Positions 8,792 through 15,667 of a DNA stretch of 64,000 bases are shown one piece after another. The position numbers were made by a program, and so were the translations under genes. Below the pieces are notes generated by a model that saw nothing but the letters and a program-made list of their open reading frames with translations, was not told the origin of the DNA and did no database searches. The first letter of the stretch is position 1, and each line of letters opens with the position of its first letter. The stretch covers positions 124,001-188,000 of the forward strand of contig CAWJBC010000015.1 of assembly GCA_963840975.1 (NCBI GenBank), written 5' to 3'. This DNA comes from JAADJA01 sp963840975. GTDB taxonomy: Bacteria > Bacteroidota > Bacteroidia > Bacteroidales > JAADJA01.

Positions 8792-10356
8792 TTACTGTTC
8801 TTCATCTTTATACACAAACAGAAGAAATGAATTGAAAAATGCAAACAAGGTTAACCCCATCTGTGTTTCAAGCGTATCTTCAAACAACATCGAAAGGATG
8901 AGGATGACATAAAAAACATAATACCTTGACATTTTTGAAGGCTTTAAGTTTGAAGGGCGGATAAATCAGGGTGAAAGACAAACCATATGAATCCAAAAAC
9001 CCCAAAGGCGGTAAAAATGGCAAGGAACTGATTGTGCGATCGGTGCCTGAATTCAACCGGAAGCCGGGTTTTCATTTTTTCATACTGCAAATTAAATGCC
9101 TGATCCATATCGCCTGTGCCGACGCCAAACCAAAAATTCTCTTTTATGATACCCAGTGCAGCTTTCCAGTATTCAATTCGTTGAACCAATGAGAGTCCTC
9201 CAGGATTTGCTCCCCTCTTCATTGCCTGGTATTCCCACAAAAATTTATAAATTCTTGCATTCAGATTAAACTTCCCTGCATAATACCGGTTCGCAATTCC
9301 CTGCTCAATATTGCGGATATCCTGATCATCCAATTGTTCAACTGCATCAGCATCTTTTCTTAAACCTTTGGAATTGAGGTAACGGATAAGGGTGGTTTTG
9401 ATTTCCTGTCCGCTTTCGTCCAAACCATCGTAATCCAAATTACTCCTGCTGTTCCAGCTTTCGCGCAATTCCACATCACAGACATACAACCAGATAAATT
9501 TGCCATTTTCGACCGTATAATTCAAAGGATCATGAGAATAAGGATTTCCTCTGACTGAAAATTGATCAAGATTTTCAAGTTCATCTTTATTGGGATTGAG
9601 ATATGCGCGTGCAGTAAAATAAATATATGCCGTTATACCAACGGGAAATAAGAAGGCAAGGATGATAACCCATCGTTTCAATCCGGCATTTTGAATCCGG
9701 ATGAGGCTCCAAATGGAAAGGAAGAATAAGGTTCCAAATAAAACAAAAAAGCCTGTCGCCGACTCGCTAATGATCAGATAGGCGATGAACCAGAGAATAC
9801 CCGTTGCGAGTAATACCATCATTTTCAACTGACCCGTATAATTTCTGACAACGAAATATCCCATCAAAAAAATGGCGAAGCAAATATTGAGGCTCAAACG
9901 GATATGCGAAATAAAAGGTGAAATTTCACGTATGTTGCTGATGTCCGTAAACAGCAATATGCCAAAACCGATAAAAGTTGCGACCAGCACAGCGCCAATA
10001 TAAAGCCATAACAATAGATCGAACTTTTTGGTGATGAGGGCCGGGGTGGTGACAAATATTATAGGCAGTGCCAACAAGGGAAGCTTAATGCGTAAATCCT
10101 TGAAAGCATAATTGAAATCAGTAGTGTGGATCAAACCTGCAACATGAAGAAGAAACAGAGAAACAAGAACAATTGCTGCTTTATTGGAAATAAACGCCTT
10201 GTACTTATTTTTAAAATTCCCTTCCATCAGCCAATTACCGACCAATACAAATTGACCGACACTAAGTGCAAACTGCGACAATGGTAAGCTGATGATCATG
10301 ATAGCCAATCCGGTAAAATAAATGGCCGAATGGTCAACTTTGATTGCTTTCAGCAT
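8792..10356 (-). CDS. O-antigen ligase-like (Wzy/WaaL) membrane protein, frameshifted near its 3' end
   Basis: The intact frame covers 8944-10356 (470 residues): about ten hydrophobic helices, a long periplasmic loop (roughly residues 230-410), and the family's late 'WFGVGTGDMDQAF' and 'RSHNQFLAIFTAFGVFGF' motifs, as in O-antigen ligase/polymerase-like proteins. It then ends abruptly. The missing end is present in the other two frames: LIYPPFKLKAFK, then MSRYYVFYVILILSMLFEDT, and onward to a TAA at 8792-8794. Two one-base changes would restore it, one at the CCC run (complement of 8969-8971) and one at the A5 run (complement of 8932-8936). This is either a real pseudogene or homopolymer sequencing error. 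Predicted role: ligation or polymerisation of surface glycan. Confidence 0.78.
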
Positions 10357-10385
10357 GGTTTTATCGTATGGAAAAGTTGGTAACT

Positions 10386-12101
10386 TTATTTCTTAACTCC
10401 TGGCGGTTCCGCAGAACCATCAAGAATAGCAATGTATGAATCCTTTTCATTCAGCACCTCAATAGCCTTCACAATATCCGGATCCATTTCCAGCGAGGCT
10501 ATAATTTGTCCTTTCTGGTAATAATACCGGGCTACGATTTCAATTTTCAATATTTTATTTATCTCCTCTTTGTGTTTTGCCAGATCGCTGTCTTTATTCT
10601 CAATCAGTTTTTGTGCTAATAAATCCAATTCGGGTTGCAAGGCATCGTCATATTTTTCTTCATGCGCATATTCCTTGAGTTTTTTGAGGGTTTCTTCGCA
10701 TTTAGTAGTGTAGTCATAGTCTTTATCAGCGAGATAGACAATAAAATCATTATAAATATCATCGGTGATCTCAAATTCATTGGGTGGTGGAATGGATAAG
10801 TGTTCACGCTCATATTTTGTAGCATAATTAAAGAAAAGAAACTTCATAATGAGGGATGTGCTTAAGGGACTTAAACTCTCTTTTTCGGTTTTTACATCAG
10901 GATCTATTCCCAAGCCGTCATAAACCGTTCGACCGTTGCGGGTTTTATAAGCAGTGACCAGAGAATCAGGAAGTTTTTGGGAATCGCCGTTTTCATTTTT
11001 ATGGGAGTAATCAATCGCCTGTATGCAGCGTCCGCTGGGAATATAATATTTCGCTACCGTGATTTTCGCCTGAGCGTTATAGGTAAGGGGAATAACATTT
11101 TGTACCAGTCCTTTGCCATAAGTACGTTGTCCGAGGATGATTCCCCTGTCAAGGTCCTGAATAGCACCGGCGACAATCTCGGATGCAGAGGCACTTGAAT
11201 TGTCAACCAGCACAACCAGTGGAATGTCTTTATCAACAGCCTCACTGGTAGTGGTGTAGGAATAGTTTTTATTGGGAAGTTTGCCCTTTGTGCTCACCAC
11301 CATGTTTCCTTTATCCACAAAAATATTAGTAATCGAAACGGCTTCCTGTAAAAGTCCGCCACCATTTCCGCGCAGGTCAAGAACGATCCCTTTAAGTTCA
11401 TTGTTTGCTTTAAGCTCCAGAAAAGCATCTTTCACTTCTTTGCCCGCTTCCTGCGTAAATCCCATCAGGCGGATATAGCCTATTCCATCTGCTATCATCC
11501 CGGAATAAGGTATGTTCGCAATTTTTACGTATTCCCTTTCAAGAGTTTTTTCAAAGGGTTCTGCTATTCCGTCACGGCGAAAGAGTACATTAACTGAAGT
11601 ACCGGGCTGACCTTTGAGAATAGCGCTAACTTCGTCGGTGGCTTTGCCTGTAATATCCTGTCCGTTTACCTCAAGGATGACATCGCCGGCTTTAATCCCA
11701 GCTTTCTGAGCCGGATTGCCTTCGTAGGGCTCAGCTACTACAATGGATTCTCCCTGCTGTTGAATCAATGCACCCACACCTCCATATTGTCCTGTAGTGA
11801 TAAATTTATAATCCTCCACTTCTGATTCGGGAATATAAACGGTATAAGGATCCAATGATTCAAGCATAGCCTCAATGCCGGCTTCCATCAAATCGCCGGG
11901 TGAAATTTCATCAACGTAATTTTTATTCAGTTCCCTGAAAAGGGTAGTATAAATATCGAGGTTTTTGGCAATTTCAAAATTATTATTGTTTTGACCTGTT
12001 ACATAAATGGAAGACATTCCAAGTGAAAACAGAACGATTCCTGTTAAAATCAGTTTTGAAAACCTGTTCATATTAAAGAAAATTTTATGGTTTAAATTCA
12101 T
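10386..12101 (-). CDS. S41 family C-terminal processing peptidase (CtpA/Prc-like)
   Basis: 571 residues with a signal anchor near the N-terminus. Domains: a short helical lead (about 35-85), a PDZ domain (about 90-180, 'PAQKAGIKAGDVILEVNG'), and the S41 catalytic core. In the core 'NSSASASEIVAGAIQD' carries the Ser nucleophile and 'RTYGKGLVQ' the Lys of the Ser-Lys dyad. A helical C-terminal extension of about 150 residues follows. The family cleaves C-terminal tails of periplasmic proteins. The ATG at 12099-12101 overlaps the yidD stop in an ATGA arrangement, suggesting translational coupling; a second ATG at 12071 also gives a good signal sequence. Several S41 paralogues are common in Bacteroidota, so I assign no symbol. 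Confidence 0.88.
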   Translation of the reverse strand: MNLNHKIFFNMNRFSKLILTGIVLFSLGMSSIYVTGQNNNNFEIAKNLDIYTTLFRELNKNYVDEISPGDLMEAGIEAMLESLDPYTVYIPESEVEDYKFITTGQYGGVGALIQQQGESIVVAEPYEGNPAQKAGIKAGDVILEVNGQDITGKATDEVSAILKGQPGTSVNVLFRRDGIAEPFEKTLEREYVKIANIPYSGMIADGIGYIRLMGFTQEAGKEVKDAFLELKANNELKGIVLDLRGNGGGLLQEAVSITNIFVDKGNMVVSTKGKLPNKNYSYTTTSEAVDKDIPLVVLVDNSSASASEIVAGAIQDLDRGIILGQRTYGKGLVQNVIPLTYNAQAKITVAKYYIPSGRCIQAIDYSHKNENGDSQKLPDSLVTAYKTRNGRTVYDGLGIDPDVKTEKESLSPLSTSLIMKFLFFNYATKYEREHLSIPPPNEFEITDDIYNDFIVYLADKDYDYTTKCEETLKKLKEYAHEEKYDDALQPELDLLAQKLIENKDSDLAKHKEEINKILKIEIVARYYYQKGQIIASLEMDPDIVKAIEVLNEKDSYIAILDGSAEPPGVKK

Positions 12102-12337
12102 TTTGATTTCCTGGGATCAGGAACCGGATCGTAACCACTTCCACCCCAGGGATGACATGATAAAATTCGTCGTAAGGCAAACCACCCGCCTTTGAACGGC
12201 CCGTGCTTTTCAATGGCTTCCACTCCAAAAGCTGAGCATGTAGGGGTGTACCGGCATGAAGGCAAAAAATAGGGTGAAATAGCTGCCTGATAAAACCGTA
12301 TCAAATAAATGAAAAACTTACCTAATGACTTTTTCAT
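12098..12337 (-). CDS. yidD: Membrane protein insertion efficiency factor YidD
   Basis: 79 residues, the usual size. The family core is intact: IRFYQAAISPYFLPSCRYTP, then TCSAFGVEAIEKHG and 'SCHPWGGSGYDPVP', with the three conserved Cys. YidD is a small inner-membrane-associated protein that helps YidC insert membrane proteins. Its start lies inside the rnpA 3' end (20-bp overlap) and its stop overlaps the S41 peptidase start, so rnpA-yidD-peptidase looks like one coupled unit. No rpmH precedes rnpA here, unlike the classic order. Confidence 0.92.
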   Translation of the reverse strand: MKKSLGKFFIYLIRFYQAAISPYFLPSCRYTPTCSAFGVEAIEKHGPFKGGWFALRRILSCHPWGGSGYDPVPDPRKSK

Positions 12338-12707
12338 ATTCTGTTTGAAAACGGTGTAAAAGTAAAATTATTTTCTCTTCAATTTCTTTAAAGGTCAGTA
12401 TTGTATTGGCGGTATAAATCAATACCACAGCACATTGTACTTTTTGTTGGCCAAGAAAATCATACAATTCCGTTTTGTGTTTACGGTAAGCCTCTCTTAT
12501 ACGCCGCCGGATAAGGTTTCGGTCAACCGCTTTTTTAAAGCTTTTCTTAGAGACTGTGATCAGTATTTTGATTTGTGGCGCATCGCCAAATTCATATTCC
12601 ATCCATATCATCCGGTAAGGAAAAAGCACAAAACTCCTGCCTTCCGAAAATAGTAAATCAATTATTTTTTGACCTGATAACCGTTCATTCTTACTGAAAG
12701 TTTGCAT
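12318..12707 (-). CDS. rnpA: Ribonuclease P protein component
   Basis: 129 residues. The RNR-type motif is present in variant form: 'SKKSFKKAVDRNLIRRRIRE' followed by AYRKHK, with basic residues that contact the RNA subunit. The protein supports 5' maturation of tRNA precursors. It overlaps yidD by 20 bp and lies 45 bp downstream of hemD. The ATG at 12705-12707 is the first start in frame and gives a normal N-terminus (FSKNERLSGQK). Confidence 0.92.
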   Translation of the reverse strand: MQTFSKNERLSGQKIIDLLFSEGRSFVLFPYRMIWMEYEFGDAPQIKILITVSKKSFKKAVDRNLIRRRIREAYRKHKTELYDFLGQQKVQCAVVLIYTANTILTFKEIEEKIILLLHRFQTEYEKVIR

Positions 12708-12752
12708 CGGTTATCCCAGGATGAATTTTGAATTAAATGGATTGATCAGAAA

Positions 12753-13502
12753 TTATTTTTTATTGGTTTGACTTAGAAATTGATCCAATGCGTCGGTCAT
12801 TGATAAGGCAGTTTTGGTGGGTGCTCCAATATCAACCTTCAAGCCACTTTCCTTAGCTGCACTGACTGTAGCCGGACCAAATGCGCCAATTAATGTTGAA
12901 TTCTGTATAAAGTTTGGGAAATTCTTGAATAATGATTTCACTCCTGCCGGGCTGAAAAAAACCAACAAATCATAAGCACTTATGTCAACATCAGTCAGGT
13001 CGCTAGCTACAGTGTTATAAATTACAGCTTTGCTATAGTCAATTTCATTTTCCTCAAGAACTTTGGTAAGGCTTACATTATGAACATCGGAGCAGGGCAA
13101 TAAAAATTTTTCTTCCTTATGTTTTTTTATGACCTCAATCAAATCATCCATCGTCTGATTTCCGCTGAAGATTTTCCGCTTTCTGTACTGAACATATTTT
13201 TGAAGATAATATGCAATAGCTTCCGAACTACAAAAATATTTCAGGGAATCAGGTATTTCCACTCTCATTTCTTTAGCCATTCTGAAAAAATGATCAACGG
13301 CATTCCTGCTTGAAAAAATTACAGCACTGTGATCCTGTATATAAACTTTATCCTTCCGGAATTCGCTTGCAGTAATACCTTCAATTTTAATAAACTTAAC
13401 AAAGTCAATGTTGACTTTGTACTTTTGAGTCAGTTCTCCGTAAGGTGATTTCTCAAAATCTGTCGGGTATGGCTGAGATACAAGAATACGTTTAACTTTC
13501 AA
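12753..13502 (-). CDS. hemD: Uroporphyrinogen-III synthase (Bacteroidota type)
   Basis: 249 residues. It begins with 'KVKRILVSQPYPTDFEKSPY' and contains 'VIFSSRNAVDHFF' and, in the second lobe, 'DLLVFFSPAGVKSLFKNFP', 'IGAFGPATVSAAKESG' and GAPTKTALSMTDAL, typical of HemD. The enzyme cyclises hydroxymethylbilane to uroporphyrinogen III in the haem pathway. The start is a TTG (13500-13502), because a stop lies two codons upstream and no ATG fits; a purine-rich GGGAGA precedes it. DUF4271 next to hemD is a recurring Bacteroidota arrangement as far as I recall. No other haem biosynthesis gene lies in the window. Confidence 0.85.
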   Translation of the reverse strand: MKVKRILVSQPYPTDFEKSPYGELTQKYKVNIDFVKFIKIEGITASEFRKDKVYIQDHSAVIFSSRNAVDHFFRMAKEMRVEIPDSLKYFCSSEAIAYYLQKYVQYRKRKIFSGNQTMDDLIEVIKKHKEEKFLLPCSDVHNVSLTKVLEENEIDYSKAVIYNTVASDLTDVDISAYDLLVFFSPAGVKSLFKNFPNFIQNSTLIGAFGPATVSAAKESGLKVDIGAPTKTALSMTDALDQFLSQTNKK

Positions 13503-13563
13503 CTTCTATTTCTCCCTGAATTTTAATTAAAACCTGAAAACAGATTTTACAATTGTTAAACAA

Positions 13564-14490
13564 TTAATTTAAATAGCTCATTACTAATTTAGTAATCACT
13601 AAAAACGGAATAATTTCGAAGGTGCAAAGATACAATATTCTTGAGAACAGCGAAAAATTTGTGTAAGACAATCCGGTAAACAACTCCCTCACAAAACGAT
13701 AGAAATAAATCAAAAGCCATACCACCACAGCGGCATAGACAATATAAGGGTAACTAAAGTAGACCGAAAATATTACAAATGGAAGCAATAACAAGCCTGT
13801 AAAAAGGTTGAAAATGAAATTGATCTGCATATAATCCGAAAGGATTAATTGATTTTTAAAAAGCACACCAACGAAATTCAATACCAGGTTTTTGATGAAC
13901 CAGGTAATCAAAACAAACAAAACGATCAATGAAAAAAATTTGATACCGCTCAGTCCGGCAAAAGTCGGTTCCCCATCACCTGCGATAATCATGTAAATCA
14001 CAAGAGAAAATGTAACAAGATAGATAATGAACAAGGGAATGGATATCCTGTCCCTGAACAAATTTGCTTCCTTGGTCAACATACTTGTATATCTTATTCC
14101 GCCGATTGCTTTGATAATTTGCTTTAAACGCTTGCCATAATACATTTGCACCCATGCAACCAATAAAAGACAAATTATCAGGTGAACGGTGATCCAATCT
14201 CGGTTCACAATGTTTCGCTCAATGTTCAGATGGTTTTTTGCTATCAATTCATGGGAGCCGAATATGGATTTGCGGAACAGTGGTTTTTGATTTATTAAGT
14301 CTTTCTCGCTGTCCATTGAACTTCCGAAATAGGTTTGAAAAAAAACCTTTGAACTGTCCAGTGGAAAGTAAACAGTGTCGGGTTTTATATACCCACTATC
14401 CGCTTCAATCAGGGTGCTGTCTGACACTGTTATCTGAACCAATGAATCCTGATGTTGTTGAGTCCTCAAACTGATTAAAACTTTCAGCAA
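13564..14490 (-). CDS. DUF4271 family integral membrane protein
   Basis: 308 residues. A soluble lead with 'QPLFRKSIFGSHEL'-like wording (FRKS.FGSHEL) precedes five to six hydrophobic helices that end at 'FLVITKLVMSYL'. This is the DUF4271 pattern, a family of unknown function often found beside hemD. No ATG is available for the full frame: it opens at a TTG at 14488-14490 just after an in-frame stop, and the first ATG is 58 codons in. The N-terminal segment still looks coding (QDSLVQITVSDSTL), so I keep the TTG start, though a small frameshift near the 5' end cannot be excluded. A possible -7 box, TAATTTTG, overlaps the TTG itself. Confidence 0.75.
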   Translation of the reverse strand: MLKVLISLRTQQHQDSLVQITVSDSTLIEADSGYIKPDTVYFPLDSSKVFFQTYFGSSMDSEKDLINQKPLFRKSIFGSHELIAKNHLNIERNIVNRDWITVHLIICLLLVAWVQMYYGKRLKQIIKAIGGIRYTSMLTKEANLFRDRISIPLFIIYLVTFSLVIYMIIAGDGEPTFAGLSGIKFFSLIVLFVLITWFIKNLVLNFVGVLFKNQLILSDYMQINFIFNLFTGLLLLPFVIFSVYFSYPYIVYAAVVVWLLIYFYRFVRELFTGLSYTNFSLFSRILYLCTFEIIPFLVITKLVMSYLN

Positions 14491-14522
14491 AATTAATTAT
14501 AAATGTTATTGGTCATTTACCT

Positions 14523-14530
14523 TATATTTG
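14523..14530 (+). promoter_or_regulatory. Candidate -7 box for adk
   Basis: TATATTTG followed by CGG fits the TAnnTTTG consensus and lies 38 bp before the adk ATG. A -33 TTG at the usual spacing is not evident. Confidence 0.42.
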
Positions 14531-14567
14531 CGGCGATAGAAAATTAGTAAACTTTAAATCTTGGTAT

Positions 14568-15143
14568 ATGTTCAACTTCATTTTATTTGGTCCTCCCGGC
14601 TCTGGAAAAGGAACCCAATCAATAAAGATCGCTGAAAAATACAACCTTGTCCATATTTCAACCGGCGATATTTTCCGTAAAAATATCCGTGAGAAAACAC
14701 CCCTCGGATTAAAAGTACAAGCCATAATCGAAAAAGGTGAACTCGTTCCGGATCCTTTATTGATCGAAATTCTTGAAGATGCATTGCATCAGCATTCACT
14801 TGCCCGTGGGTTTGTTTTTGACGGTTTTCCACGAACGATACAACAAGCCAACGACCTTGATGCTATGCTTGCAAAGAACAAGGAATCAGTTTCTTTGGTA
14901 CTTGCGTTGGAGGTTGGCGATGATGAAATTTTAAAAAGACTGCTGAAACGCGCCGAAATTGAAGGAAGAAAAGATGACACCAAAGAGGTGATTGAAAACC
15001 GTATACATATCTACAACAACCAAACGCAACCGTTAATTGATTTTTACAAAAACAAAAAGAAATTCCAATCCATCCGCGGAATAGGTAGTGTTGAACAAAT
15101 ATTTGCCGGGATATGCGATATTATTGATAAACAGATGGGGTAA
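14568..15143 (+). CDS. adk: Adenylate kinase
   Basis: 191 residues, the short form without the zinc LID insertion. P-loop GPPGSGKGT at residues 8-16, the NMP-binding 'HISTGDIFRKNI', the GFPRT motif ('FVFDGFPRTIQQA'), and the LID arginines near 'RRDDTKEVIENRIHIY'-like wording (actual GRKDDTKEVIENR) are all present. It catalyses ATP + AMP = 2 ADP in the cytoplasm. It is a single gene transcribed divergently from DUF4271, with the palindromic repeat region immediately downstream. Confidence 0.95.
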   Translation: MFNFILFGPPGSGKGTQSIKIAEKYNLVHISTGDIFRKNIREKTPLGLKVQAIIEKGELVPDPLLIEILEDALHQHSLARGFVFDGFPRTIQQANDLDAMLAKNKESVSLVLALEVGDDEILKRLLKRAEIEGRKDDTKEVIENRIHIYNNQTQPLIDFYKNKKKFQSIRGIGSVEQIFAGICDIIDKQMG

Positions 15144-15150
15144 AAGTTAG

Positions 15151-15166
15151 TACTTAGTACTAAGTA
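15151..15166. repeat. 16-bp perfect palindrome
   Basis: TACTTAGTACTAAGTA is its own reverse complement and starts 7 bp after the adk stop. A related ACTTAGTAC string recurs near 15606. It may be a dispersed intergenic repeat or help end the adk transcript; the sequence alone does not decide. Confidence 0.5.
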
Positions 15167-15187
15167 TTTAGTCCCTCAGTTTAATTA

Positions 15188-15413
15188 ACTGATGTTACGC
15201 AAGAACATAAATTTAGGTTTATAAAAAGGCGATTCCTCGCTTCGATCGGAATGACATGGCGTTGGGTTTTTTGGGGGTGGCCGCTGTGCCACGAGGCCTC
15301 ATGGCACAGCGGCCACCCATATCTATATACAAAACCTGTCATTCCGAATGAAGCGAAGCGAAATGAGGAATCTCAGATTAACTCAAATAAAAATCTGTTT
15401 GCGTAACATCAGT
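15188..15413. mobile_element. MITE-like palindromic element with 15-bp terminal inverted repeats
   Basis: The ends ACTGATGTTACGCAA (15188-15202) and TTGCGTAACATCAGT (15399-15413) are exact inverted repeats. AATTA flanks both sides (15183-15187 and 15414-15418), as a 5-bp target duplication would. Inside, a second imperfect pair reads GATTCCTCGCTTCG... against ...GAAATGAGGAATC, each with a GGAATGACA-type string. The centre is a perfect 17-bp stem (15275-15291 with 15302-15318). It has no coding capacity. The structure fits a non-autonomous element (MITE) or a large dispersed palindrome; no transposase is in the window, so mobility is inferred. Confidence 0.72.
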
Positions 15414-15667
15414 AATTAATACACCACCTGGTGGAATACCTTGCGATATAAACGGATAAAAGTGAAGGAGGCAACGGTCAGAATGCCTGCCCGTTCCTGC
15501 CACGCCTGCAGGTGGTCAGGCGGGCCAGTTTAGGAAAAGGTCGTGGTAAGGTTTTCACTTAGCCTTAGCCTTAACCCTAAAACTACCCCGGCTTCGTGAC
15601 CCTGACTTAGTACATTTTTGGTTTGTTATTGTAAGAGTAAATAAAAAATAATTGAAAAAAGACATGA
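15414..15667. other. Non-coding stretch with a weak GC-rich hairpin
   Basis: I see no gene in this 254-bp stretch. It holds a GC-rich imperfect hairpin closed by GCCCG (15489-15493) and CGGGC (15521-15525), more GC-rich than the surroundings, and the CCACCTGGTGG partial palindrome near 15425. It looks like repeat debris between adk and the acyl-CoA synthetase gene. Confidence 0.5.
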
